From: Acidobacteriota bacterium
GTDB taxonomy: Bacteria; Acidobacteriota; Terriglobia; Terriglobales; Acidobacteriaceae
NCBI GenBank assembly: GCA_003224995.1
Contig: QIAI01000338.1
Coordinates: forward strand, 1 to 8,104
Length of the DNA: 8,104 nt
Direction of reading: 5' to 3'
Below the pieces are notes generated by a model, which searched no databases, was not told the DNA's origin, and saw only the letters and a program-made list of their open reading frames with translations. The position numbers and the translations under genes are program-made. How positions within the stretch are numbered: the stretch's first letter is position 1; every line of letters starts with the position of its first letter. Below are positions 1-6,330 of this stretch, one piece after another.

Positions 1-61
1 CCAGCGACGCCATCGCCGTCCCGCAAATTCCGATCAAATGTATGTGTCGTTTTTCTGTCAT
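1..61 (-). CDS. mpl: Mpl, UDP-N-acetylmuramate:tripeptide ligase, N-terminal 20 codons (partial)
   Basis: The ATG at 59-61 opens a reading frame that runs off the left edge: MTEKRHIHLIGICGTAMASL. The beta-strand plus glycine-rich turn HLIGICGTAM matches the start of Mpl (E. coli Mpl begins MRIHILGICGTFMGG) better than MurC, whose turn is normally GIGGxGM without the Cys-Gly-Thr. Mpl is a cytoplasmic ATP-dependent ligase that joins recycled L-Ala-gamma-D-Glu-meso-DAP to UDP-MurNAc, bypassing MurC/D/E. A GGAG (65-68) lies 3 nt before the ATG, a short but usable ribosome-binding site. It sits 21 nt behind ldcA on the same strand, and LdcA makes exactly the tripeptide Mpl uses, which raises confidence. 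Only the nucleotide-binding start is visible, so MurC or another Mur ligase cannot be wholly excluded. Confidence 0.8.
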   Translation of the reverse strand, partial: MTEKRHIHLIGICGTAMASL

Positions 62-82
62 GATCTCCAGATCCGAGTGAAC

Positions 83-1045
83 TCAGGCGCGCATCGTCGC
101 CGCTTCCAATATCTTAAGCTTCACCTGATTCCCATTCACGCTTAAGCTCGCGCGCACCCCAATCGGAAGGGTAATGTTCTTTCGGGTGACATGCCCGGAA
201 GGCAGGCCCCAGGCCACCGGAATTCCTAACTCCTTCACAACCCGCAACACCACCTCTTGGAGGGTATATTCCTGGCCCTGGCTTTGTCTGCAATCGAGCA
301 TCTCCCCAAATACCAGGCCGCGCACCTCGTTGAGCTTGCCTGCGAGTTTCAAGTGCATCAGCATGCGGTCGACCTGATAAGGCTTGGCATTTACGTCCTC
401 CATAAACAGGATGGTTCCTGCCGTGCGAATCTCATGCGGAGTTCCCAACGAGGCTTCCAGAAGCGACAGGCATCCTCCATACAAAACGCCCTCGGCACTG
501 CCGTTGACCAAGCCGGTCACGCCAGAGTCTGCGTCCGTGCCGATTTCCCATTCGGGCGCTCCACTGACAGCCGCTTGCCATGACGCCAGATCGATACCAT
601 CCGGCAGAGCGAAGTCTTTGGTCACCATCGGGCCGTGAAAGGTCACGAAGCCAGCGGAATCCGCGAAACACGTCAACAACGTCGTGACATCGCTGTAGCC
701 GACAAAGATTTTGGGATGGGAGACGATCTTCGCGGGATCCAGCCTAGTAAGCAGGTAGTTCGCACCGTAGCCACCGCGCGCGCATACGATCGCCCGGACT
801 TCCTCCCGCGCAAACATGTCCTCCAGTTCCCGGGCGCGCCGCTCCACCGAGCCGGCGAAATACAAATCCTGTTCAAGGATTGAATCTTGATAGAAGGGCT
901 TATAGCCCAACTGCCGGAGCGCCTCGCAGCCCCGCTCCAACAATTCGCGCTTGAGATTACTGGCAGGCGCAACGATACCGACGGTATCCCCGGGCCGCAA
1001 AGCTCGGGGCTTGGTCCGCGCGGGCTGTACGACTGGATCGCTCAC
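83..1045 (-). CDS. ldcA: LD-carboxypeptidase (peptidase family S66, LdcA-like)
   Basis: A 320-residue S66 serine peptidase, the usual length for LdcA. It removes the terminal D-Ala from murein tetrapeptides, cleaving after the L-centre of meso-DAP in the cytoplasm during wall recycling. Family marks are all visible: RPGDTVGIVAPAS (about 17-29), RGGYGANYLL (90-99), nucleophile Ser118 in GYSD, Glu216 in LFMED and His285 in LPSGH, a complete Ser-Glu-His triad. There is no signal peptide, consistent with a cytoplasmic recycling enzyme. Translation starts at GTG (1043-1045); AGGA (1053-1056) overlaps the dapF stop and lies 7 nt upstream, so it is probably coupled to dapF, only 9 nt away. mpl follows after 21 nt. 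The related microcin C self-immunity protein MccF shares the fold, but the DapF/Mpl context favours LdcA. Confidence 0.92.
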   Translation of the reverse strand: MSDPVVQPARTKPRALRPGDTVGIVAPASNLKRELLERGCEALRQLGYKPFYQDSILEQDLYFAGSVERRARELEDMFAREEVRAIVCARGGYGANYLLTRLDPAKIVSHPKIFVGYSDVTTLLTCFADSAGFVTFHGPMVTKDFALPDGIDLASWQAAVSGAPEWEIGTDADSGVTGLVNGSAEGVLYGGCLSLLEASLGTPHEIRTAGTILFMEDVNAKPYQVDRMLMHLKLAGKLNEVRGLVFGEMLDCRQSQGQEYTLQEVVLRVVKELGIPVAWGLPSGHVTRKNITLPIGVRASLSVNGNQVKLKILEAATMRA

Positions 1046-1054
1046 ACTGTCGTC

Positions 1055-1834
1055 CTAGACAAAGAACTCACCTCGGCAGATGAGTTGCGCCGGGCCTTGC
1101 AGAAACACTTCGTCGCCGTAGCGCACCACTTGGGTTCCGCCCGGCGCGTGTACTCGCAAAGGAGATTTTCCGAGACCGCGTTTGATAACGGCCATAGCTG
1201 CAGCGCATGAGCCGGTTCCCGAGGATTGCGTTTCCCCCACTCCACGCTCGAAGAACCGGACACGGATATTTAGTTCATTTTCAATGACTAGAAGCTCAAT
1301 ATTCATCCCTTGCGTGAAGTCTGGATTGCGCTGCATGGCAGCCGCGCGAGCCTTCCAGTCCTCCCAGAACTCAGGCACTACAACCACAAAATGGGGATTC
1401 CCCATCGACACCGGAGTTCCCCGCACCGTTCCGAATGCCGTGCTGATTTCCAAGTCGGCGCCCACTTCCGGAATCCCCATAGCAGTCTCGAATTCAAAAG
1501 AATTGCCGCTTCGTTCTTTAAGCGTGCAGGTCCTCGGTCCGGCACCGGTTTTCACGACCAGCAATTCTTTCCGACTCTGCTCGCAGAGGTAGGCCGCCAC
1601 GCAACGCGTTCCATTTCCAGAAATCTCCGCGGCCGATCCATCCGCATTGATCAGACGTGCTTCTATATCCGCCTCGGAGCATGCGTAGAGCCACTCTACG
1701 CCGTCGGCGCCCACACCGTTGTGGCGATCGCACATTCGTTTCGTCAGGTCTGGAAGCGGAGAAGAAACCAGCGAACGGTCCACAATCAGGAAATCATTTC
1801 CGCATGCGCTGGCTTTCGTGAACGGGATCAGCAT
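1055..1834 (-). CDS. dapF: Diaminopimelate epimerase homologue with both catalytic Cys replaced by Ser
   Basis: A clear DapF-fold protein of 259 residues from the ATG at 1834, or 269 from an in-frame GTG at 1864 that would overlap mgtC by 20 nt. The ATG is preferred because FTKASACGNDF then sits at the N-terminus as in the family, although it has no clear ribosome-binding site; the GTG has only a weak GGA before it. DapF converts LL-DAP to meso-DAP with a pair of cysteine thiols. Seen here (numbered from the GTG): Asn23 in GNDF, Asn73 in NADGS, SMGNPHF, MNIE, ERGVGET with Glu206/Arg207, i.e. the substrate-binding framework is intact. But the motif normally CGNG reads Ser82-GNGTRC (codon 1619-1621), and the motif normally ACGSG reads Ser214-Ser215-GTGSC (codon 1220-1222). 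Both catalytic Cys are therefore Ser. The secondary cysteines Cys88 and Cys220 remain. Neighbours LdcA and Mpl act on the DAP peptide, supporting a DAP-related role. Family assignment is secure; epimerase activity is not. Confidence 0.88.
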   Translation of the reverse strand: MLIPFTKASACGNDFLIVDRSLVSSPLPDLTKRMCDRHNGVGADGVEWLYACSEADIEARLINADGSAAEISGNGTRCVAAYLCEQSRKELLVVKTGAGPRTCTLKERSGNSFEFETAMGIPEVGADLEISTAFGTVRGTPVSMGNPHFVVVVPEFWEDWKARAAAMQRNPDFTQGMNIELLVIENELNIRVRFFERGVGETQSSGTGSCAAAMAVIKRGLGKSPLRVHAPGGTQVVRYGDEVFLQGPAQLICRGEFFV

Positions 1835-1844
1835 GGCCGCGGCT

Positions 1845-2549
1845 TCATTCGTGCTCAACGGCACCTAGTGATCCAACCGTGGCAAACACGGTCGATTGGT
1901 GCAGGAGAACATTAACCTGCTCCTGCTCATCGTGCGATCCATCCACGTTGAACAGCACGCGCACGTGTCCGGCTGATCCGGCGACGCGAACGTTCTGCAT
2001 TGTGATTCGTGCCTCATCCAGTACGCGGTTCGCCTCGATCAGCACCGTCTCCGCGCCCGTTCCGGTCACCTCGTAAGTGACTAGCCTCGACCTCATCCCG
2101 AACTTCCGTTCCAGCTTCCCAAGAAGCGCCAGCGCAATCAGAATGACGAGCGTCGCAAAAATGGCAGTCACGTAGAGTCCGCCGCCCGCAGCCATTCCCA
2201 CCGAACCCACGACGAACAATGTCGCCGCCGTGGTTAATCCGACGACGGATCCGCGCGCGTGCAGAATCGATCCCGCGCCGATGAATCCGATCCCCGGAAT
2301 GATTTGCGCCGCCACCCGCGTGTGGTCTCCCCCCATTCCGCCAGCCAGTTGGTCAGAGAGCACGGTGAACATCGCCGCCCCAAAACAAATAAACATGTTG
2401 GTGCGCAGTCCTGCAGGCTTGTGTCGCAGCTGCCGTTCCAACCCAATCGTGCCACCCAGAATGGCCGCAACCACAAGTCGTGCGATGGTTCCCGACAATA
2501 CCGTCCCCATGTCACTGCCCAAAAGGTCGAGACTGTGGCGAGCGTCCAT
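1845..2549 (-). CDS. MgtC/SapB family inner-membrane protein
   Basis: A 234-residue membrane protein of the MgtC/SapB family. The hallmark stretches are present: GGTIGLERQ (32-40), KPAGLRTNM (44-52), RVAAQIIPGIGFIGAGSIL (78-96) and GLTTAATLFVVGSVGMA (104-120). The usual Trp after TTAAT-L is Phe here. About four to five membrane helices occupy roughly residues 16-145, followed by a soluble C-terminal domain (about 155-232) of the ACT-like kind found in longer members. In Salmonella and Mycobacterium MgtC supports growth at low Mg2+ and restrains the F-type ATP synthase; most environmental homologues have no assigned role. The ATG at 2549 lacks a strong ribosome-binding site; Met14 is an alternative start. 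It is the first gene of the cluster and ends 10 nt before the preferred dapF start. No Mg2+ riboswitch-like leader is apparent. Confidence 0.9.
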   Translation of the reverse strand: MDARHSLDLLGSDMGTVLSGTIARLVVAAILGGTIGLERQLRHKPAGLRTNMFICFGAAMFTVLSDQLAGGMGGDHTRVAAQIIPGIGFIGAGSILHARGSVVGLTTAATLFVVGSVGMAAGGGLYVTAIFATLVILIALALLGKLERKFGMRSRLVTYEVTGTGAETVLIEANRVLDEARITMQNVRVAGSAGHVRVLFNVDGSHDEQEQVNVLLHQSTVFATVGSLGAVEHE

Positions 2550-2570
2550 GTTGATCAGGAGAGCGTGTAA

Positions 2571-2579
2571 ATTTTATCA
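2571..2579 (-). promoter_or_regulatory. Possible extended -10 promoter of mgtC cluster
   Basis: On the minus strand TGATAAAAT fits the extended -10 pattern TGnTAnnnT (5 of 6 to TATAAT) about 22 bases before the mgtC ATG. This would give a leader of roughly 15 nt. No good -35 element at 16-18 bp was found, though TTGGAG occurs at about 20 bp. It is plausible because a promoter is needed after the preceding operon, but the motif alone is weak. Confidence 0.35.
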
Positions 2580-2718
2580 CCGCAAAAACCGCCACTCTCC
2601 AATTCTGCGGATCAGAAGTTAACGTGCAAGGTTACCTTCAAGGTGACGCGGCATCTCTGGACCGTCAGGAGGGTTGTAGCGCCGGGTGGCGTGTCTGAGA
2701 TAAACAACATTCAAAGAT

Positions 2719-2805
2719 CACCACGAAGAACACGAAGGACAGCGCGAAGGCCACTAAGGATTTCCTTCGTGACTTCCTTCGCGCTCCTTGATGTTCTTGG
2801 GGTTG
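2719..2805. repeat. Long imperfect inverted repeat (REP-like, CACGAAGG units)
   Basis: The left arm (2719-2760) and the reverse complement of the right arm (2763-2805) align over about 42 bases. The first 21 positions match at 16, then GCGCGAAGG is perfect over 9 bases, and the inner end pairs CACTAAGGA with CACGAAGGA. The arms are themselves built of 10-12-base variants of CACGAAGGA. Transcribed, it would fold into one long hairpin with almost no loop. The ACCACGAAGxACACGAAGG pattern resembles a dispersed extragenic palindrome that recurs in many environmental genomes (from memory, not checked). It lies between two same-direction operons, where it could limit read-through or stabilise the upstream mRNA end. 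Confidence 0.7.
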
Positions 2806-2845
2806 GATTTGTACTTGCGCGAGATCGCTCATCCGGAGTGGTTGA

Positions 2846-2861
2846 GGCGAGAATCCTCGCC
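2846..2861 (-). terminator. Short hairpin after glycosyltransferase operon, weak terminator candidate
   Basis: A perfect 6-bp GC-rich stem (GGCGAG/CTCGCC) with a 4-base loop lies about 40 bases after the stop codon at 2900-2902. On the minus strand it is followed by TCAACC rather than a T-run, so it does not meet the intrinsic terminator rule. It may be a Rho-associated structure or chance. Confidence 0.25.
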
Positions 2862-2899
2862 GGCTTTCCTGAGGGTCCCGCCCTTCTAGTTTCACAAAA

Positions 2900-3253
2900 C
2901 TATCTCACCCGGAAAATGCTCGCTCTCTGCTGCCCATTGACCGTGACAATCACTACCGACGAGAAGCCTCGATCATGCACAGCCTTCCACACTGGATCTC
3001 CGTCAAACGCGACTGCAAACTCCGCGTAACGGCCTGGGTCTGCCAGCGCTCGCTCCCACAGGCCCTCAGGATCCGAAGGCTGTTTCCACACTCGATGGTT
3101 GCCCTCGTTAATGGTCTGTTCCAGGGGAATTCCGGCATCCTGCAAAGCACCCACATGGTCGCCCAGATACATCAGCAGCGCCGCTTGCGGTGGAAGTCCT
3201 GACAATTGTTGATACAAGGTATGCTCCAATTGCGTGCGCGAGCGCGAATTCAC
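2900..3253 (-). CDS. C-terminal fragment of the frameshifted membrane glycosyltransferase
   Basis: Read from a GTG at 3253 this frame gives 117 residues, but it is most likely not a separate gene. The frame is open upstream only to 3286 (a TAA occupies 3287-3289), and the extra codons (PARYRKARVNSRSR) continue smoothly into it. ALLMYLGDHVGALQDAGIP, then INEGNHRVW and FAVAFDGDPVWKAVHDRG look like the soluble C-terminal domain that ends many acidobacterial-type GT-C-like membrane glycosyltransferases (resemblance recalled, not searched). It lies in the +1 frame relative to the upstream 459-residue frame, which itself reads through this region as unlike-protein sequence to 3108. Joining the two after dropping one base gives about 528 residues. 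No membrane segment or strong ribosome-binding site was found for an independent start. Confidence 0.6.
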   Translation of the reverse strand: MNSRSRTQLEHTLYQQLSGLPPQAALLMYLGDHVGALQDAGIPLEQTINEGNHRVWKQPSDPEGLWERALADPGRYAEFAVAFDGDPVWKAVHDRGFSSVVIVTVNGQQRASIFRVR

Positions 3254-4487
3254 CCGAGCTTTTCGATATCTCGCCGGTCCTGCTTTTTATACACTCGCGT
3301 AATTTATGATCACCACTGCAGTCCCGAGCGCTGCGAACAGCCATTTTCAGAGCGAGAAAAACGGCCAGCGCGGGAAGCAGTTGGACTCCGTAGCGCAGGT
3401 TATAGAGCGAATGAGGCCACCACGACGGGACGAAAATCGGCACTCCCCCATACGCTACTGACAGCATGTAGAAAGGAACCGGCACCCAAAGCAGCAAAAG
3501 TATCGCGAGTCGCCGGTCCCGTAATAAGGCGAGAAAGCCGATTGCGGCCAGCAGTAACCACAGGCGCTGTCCGCTTCCTTCGGCAACGCTGAATTCCGCG
3601 GCCTTGAGAAAGTAAAGCCCCGCCACAGCCAGATTGTGCGTCCCCGGATGCGGCGGAAAACCTTTCACCGCCGTTTTCTGTTCGATGGCACGCGCCGAGT
3701 AAGGCCCATTCGCGAATTCCAACGCATTCCGGTAAACCATGCCGTTGTATGCAAGCCACAACAGCGGTCCGGCGGCCGCAATCAATACAAAGGCCACGAG
3801 CGAGCGCCACACCGGCGCGCCCAGTGACCTCCAGCCGACCAGCACCACCACGACTGCGACGCATGCCGCCAGAAACCAGCCGTCGTAACGCGTGAGGCAG
3901 GCCGCCAAGAGGCACGCACCGCACTTCCATAGAGACCGCCTGGTCTCTACTGACCATTGCTTGCGGCTCGCGGCGAGAACAAATTCACTGCAATACACGA
4001 TGGCCCACAGAAATAGCGCAAGGTAGAGCGCTTCTGTCATCGCGGTGGCTTGCAGATACAGTAAGTTTGGATTGAGTGCAAAAATCGCAGCCGCAAATCC
4101 AGCGGTTGCGCGCGCCTGGGATTCCCCCATTTTCGAAGCGCTCAGCACATTTCGCACCAGCCGGAACATACCGGTCACTCCAAAGACGTACGCCGCCATG
4201 GATGGAAGCGATCCGCCCATGCCCGTCTGCCATGCAGGCTTCGAAAGCAAAAACGGAATCATCAGCAAGTGGGGTAAAGGCAGCCACACCGTGCCCAACT
4301 GCAGCAGTCCTGGAGTACGCGAATCAAAGACCCGGCGCGCAATGTTGATGTGCGCCACCGCGTCGCCGTAGAGAAGAACTTCACCGGCGCGAAAATAAAT
4401 CAGGAACGCGATCACCGACGCCACGGTCGCCAGCACGGCCACCCAGGCAGTTTCGTAGTTCCAGCCAGGCTCGGTAACGGCTTTCAT
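3108..4487 (-). CDS. Polytopic membrane glycosyltransferase (GT-C/GT39-like), frameshifted near its end
   Basis: An inner-membrane protein with about ten hydrophobic segments (for example 16-32, 68-82, 132-170, 188-216, 227-246, 308-322, 328-345, 369-382). The first large loop has GDAVAHINIARRV (41-53) with Asp42 and His46, then LGTVWLPLPHLL (64-75); further marks are ATAMTEALYL (147-156), TRYDGWF (199-205) and LYNLRYG (361-367). These fit GT-C-fold enzymes that use polyprenyl-phosphate sugars and act on the periplasmic face; acceptor and sugar cannot be told. Genuine sequence runs to about residue 400. Beyond it (RECIKSRTG onward) the protein is Ser/Arg/Gly-rich and unlike the family, while the expected C-terminus lies in another frame at 2900-3286. 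Its ATG overlaps the kinase stop by 4 nt (ATGA), so translation is coupled. One last membrane helix expected after residue 382 also seems missing. Confidence 0.72.
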   Translation of the reverse strand: MKAVTEPGWNYETAWVAVLATVASVIAFLIYFRAGEVLLYGDAVAHINIARRVFDSRTPGLLQLGTVWLPLPHLLMIPFLLSKPAWQTGMGGSLPSMAAYVFGVTGMFRLVRNVLSASKMGESQARATAGFAAAIFALNPNLLYLQATAMTEALYLALFLWAIVYCSEFVLAASRKQWSVETRRSLWKCGACLLAACLTRYDGWFLAACVAVVVVLVGWRSLGAPVWRSLVAFVLIAAAGPLLWLAYNGMVYRNALEFANGPYSARAIEQKTAVKGFPPHPGTHNLAVAGLYFLKAAEFSVAEGSGQRLWLLLAAIGFLALLRDRRLAILLLLWVPVPFYMLSVAYGGVPIFVPSWWPHSLYNLRYGVQLLPALAVFLALKMAVRSARDCSGDHKLRECIKSRTGEISKSSGEFALAHAIGAYLVSTIVRTSTASGAADVSGRPCGCFAGCRNSPGTDH

Positions 4488-5407
4488 TCAAGGTGGGTTA
4501 ATTCGCGGAATATCTGGAAGCGGGCATCAATTTCCTCGCGGCTGAGCGATTGCACCCGGTCGGTGCCAAACCGCTCTACGGTGAACGATCCCATCACGCC
4601 ACCATAAAATAGCGCGCGCTTGAGAACCTCGCGGTTCACTTCCCCCTGCGAAGCGATGTATCCCATGAAGCCGCCAGCGAATGAATCTCCGGCCCCGGTA
4701 GGATCCTGCACCTCTTCGATGGGTAAGGCGGGCGCACGGAAGGGATGATGTCCAATTCCGAAAGCGCCCTGGCGAAAAAAGATTGTTGCCCCGTACTCGC
4801 CGTGCTTGATCACCAGTGCCTGCGGGCCCATAGCCAACACCTTCTGTGCGGCGCGCGGCAGGTTGGTTTCGTGCGCGATCATTTTCACTTCGGTATCGTT
4901 GATCAACAACACGTTCACCAGTCGCAGCATGTCTGCCAGTTGCTGCGGCGTTCGGTTGATCCAGAAATTCATGGTGTCGCCCCCGGTCAGGCGCACTCCA
5001 TTCATTTCCTGGCGGACCGTGATCTGCAGCGCGGGATGGATATTCGCCAGAAACAGGAACTCGGTGTCGGCGTACTCTTTGGGAATTTTTGGCTGGAATT
5101 GCTCGAACACGTTGAGGTCGGTGAAATCCGTCTTGGCTTCGTTCAGATTGTCCGTATAGCTGCCGCCCCAGCGGAAAGTCTTGCCCGGCGCGCGCTCAAT
5201 CCCGCGGGTATCGATGCCACGCTTCTTCAGCACGTTTTCATGTTCCGCCGTGAAGTCGTCGCCAACCACTGCTACGACGCGCACGGTGGTAAAGTAGCTG
5301 GCCGCCAGCGCGAAATGCGTGGCTGCGCCGCCCAGAACGTTTTGTACGCTCCCTGAGGGCGTAGTGATGTTGTCGAATGCTACCGAACCGACCACGAGTA
5401 TGCTCAT
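4484..5407 (-). CDS. PfkB-family (ribokinase-like) kinase linked to MTA phosphorylase
   Basis: A 307-residue PfkB/ribokinase-superfamily kinase, full length. N-terminal GSVAFDNI (7-14, Asp12 for substrate contact) and GGAATHFALA (26-35, PfkB signature 1 region) are followed by an NxxE-type motif NDTE (170-173), IKHGEYGA (200-207) and the ATP/catalytic signature DPTGAGDSFAGGF (235-247) with the base Asp241. These enzymes phosphorylate sugars or nucleosides with ATP in the cytoplasm. It starts 3 nt after the mtnP stop and overlaps the glycosyltransferase by 4 nt, so the three genes are very probably one operon. A role in salvage of MtnP products or of adenosine-type nucleosides is inferred from position only; it does not resemble MtnK, the methylthioribose kinase of another fold. 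General family certain, substrate unknown. Confidence 0.88.
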   Translation of the reverse strand: MSILVVGSVAFDNITTPSGSVQNVLGGAATHFALAASYFTTVRVVAVVGDDFTAEHENVLKKRGIDTRGIERAPGKTFRWGGSYTDNLNEAKTDFTDLNVFEQFQPKIPKEYADTEFLFLANIHPALQITVRQEMNGVRLTGGDTMNFWINRTPQQLADMLRLVNVLLINDTEVKMIAHETNLPRAAQKVLAMGPQALVIKHGEYGATIFFRQGAFGIGHHPFRAPALPIEEVQDPTGAGDSFAGGFMGYIASQGEVNREVLKRALFYGGVMGSFTVERFGTDRVQSLSREEIDARFQIFRELTHLE

Positions 5408-5410
5408 GAA

Positions 5411-6289
5411 TTAGTTTTTGTTTTCCTGAGGAAGGTATTTGTCGAGGATCAAGCTTAACTTTCGCCGGGTCGCGGCTGGAATCTTGTCGCTCCCCGTAAG
5501 GATCGCATGCGCCAATGCCGAGCCGCACTTGCAGGTTCGTTCGGTGGGGATGGCTGCCACAGTCTGGCGCACCACCCGCGTTGCGTTCTCGGCATTCTTT
5601 ACCAGTACAGCCACGATCTGATCTACCGTCACCGAGTCATGATGGGGATGCCAGCAATCGTAATCCGTGACCATCGCGATGGTGACGTAACAGATCTCCG
5701 CCTCCCGCGCTAATTTGGCTTCCTGCAGATTGGTCATGCCGATCACATCCATGCCCCAGCTACGATAGATATTCGATTCCGCCCTGGTGGAAAATTGCGG
5801 GCCTTCCATGTTGAGATAAGTGCCGCCCTTTTTCCCGGTAACACCCACCTTTTGGCAGGCGCTCTCTACAACCGCGGCCATTTGCCCGCAGACCGGATCG
5901 GCGAAGGCGATGTGCGCCACAACTCCGTCACCAAAAAATGTGTCCACGCGATGCCGGGTGCGATCGAAAAACTGATCGGGAATCACAAAATCCAGCGGCT
6001 TATGCTCTTCCTTCAGAGAGCCCACGGCCGATACCGACACGATGCGCTCGACACCCAGCTGCTTGAAGCCGTAAATATTCGCGCGAAAATTCAGTTCGCT
6101 GGGCAGAATTCGGTGTCCGCGGCCGTGGCGCGCCAGGAATGCGACCTCGCGCCCTTCCAGCTTCCCCAGTACGTAGGCGTCGGACGGATCGCCGAACGGC
6201 GTCTGTTGCTGGATTTCGCGCACCTCCGTGAATCCCGGCATCGAATACAGCCCACTGCCTCCAATGATTCCGATCTGCGCCTGCGGCAA
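5411..6289 (-). CDS. mtnP: S-methyl-5'-thioadenosine phosphorylase (MTAP)
   Basis: Phosphorolytic cleavage of methylthioadenosine to adenine and methylthioribose-1-phosphate, the first step of methionine/adenine salvage after polyamine or homoserine-lactone synthesis; cytoplasmic. The start chosen is TTG at 6287-6289, giving 292 residues beginning (M)PQAQIGIIGGSGLY: AGGAGG lies 4 nt upstream and the family N-terminus then fits. A longer frame begins at TTG 6319 but would leave almost no leader after the TATAAT. Numbered from the chosen start: phosphate loop GGSG (10-13), RHGRGH (54-59), NFRANI (67-72), SAVGSL (87-92), IPDQFFDRT (103-111), MEGPQFSTRAES (161-172), GMTNLQEAKLAREAEICY (184-201) and TDYDCWH (208-214) with Asp209/Asp211 near the purine. 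The TDYD segment and IPDQFFDRT favour MTAP over 6-oxopurine nucleoside phosphorylase. First gene of the operon. Confidence 0.93.
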   Translation of the reverse strand: MPQAQIGIIGGSGLYSMPGFTEVREIQQQTPFGDPSDAYVLGKLEGREVAFLARHGRGHRILPSELNFRANIYGFKQLGVERIVSVSAVGSLKEEHKPLDFVIPDQFFDRTRHRVDTFFGDGVVAHIAFADPVCGQMAAVVESACQKVGVTGKKGGTYLNMEGPQFSTRAESNIYRSWGMDVIGMTNLQEAKLAREAEICYVTIAMVTDYDCWHPHHDSVTVDQIVAVLVKNAENATRVVRQTVAAIPTERTCKCGSALAHAILTGSDKIPAATRRKLSLILDKYLPQENKN

Positions 6290-6293
6290 GCTT

Positions 6294-6299
6294 CCTCCT
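6294..6299 (-). promoter_or_regulatory. mtnP: Strong ribosome-binding site that fixes the mtnP start
   Basis: AGGAGG on the minus strand, 4 nt before TTG 6289. It is the clearest Shine-Dalgarno sequence in the window and lies inside the longer frame that would start at 6319, arguing that the upstream codons are leader rather than protein. Confidence 0.75.
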
Positions 6300-6330
6300 G
6301 AAGTTTCAGCAACCAACAATCAAACGCATG

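Larger units (their letters stand above)
2550..2899. other. Non-coding intergenic region with repeats, about 350 bases
   Basis: No convincing gene is seen on either strand. It holds, in order: the possible mgtC promoter (2571-2579); a near-palindrome GTTACCTT-C-AAGGTGAC (2631-2647, 7 of 8 pairs) about 55-75 bases upstream of that -10, a candidate operator; a long imperfect inverted repeat (2719-2805); and a short perfect hairpin GGCGAG-AATC-CTCGCC (2846-2861) shortly after the end of the glycosyltransferase operon. The small reading frame at 2665-2895 (minus) is best read as translation of the repeat. Confidence 0.7.

Noticed and set aside
1310..1915. 201-residue plus-strand frame opposite dapF
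   Set aside because: Shadow of dapF, whose motifs fill the other strand; composition rich in Arg/His/Ser with no domain.
2719..2760. CRISPR-like array in the CACGAAGG tandem units
   Set aside because: Units are 10-12 bases, imperfect and without spacers; they are arms of one hairpin.
2665..2895. 76-residue minus-strand frame with SLVAFALSFVFFVVIF
   Set aside because: It is the translation of the inverted-repeat element; the hydrophobic stretch comes from TTCGTG/TTCTTCGTGG units, and there is no start signal or protein-like remainder.
3277..3300. Programmed frameshift in the glycosyltransferase
   Set aside because: The A5 run is short, the needed shift is +1, and no stop codon, stimulatory hairpin or upstream Shine-Dalgarno was seen; error or mutation is simpler.
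4745..5356. 203-residue plus-strand frame opposite the PfkB kinase
   Set aside because: Antisense shadow of a gene with intact catalytic motifs; no recognisable protein features.
5795..6301. 168-residue plus-strand frame opposite mtnP
   Set aside because: Antisense shadow; mtnP is complete on the minus strand.
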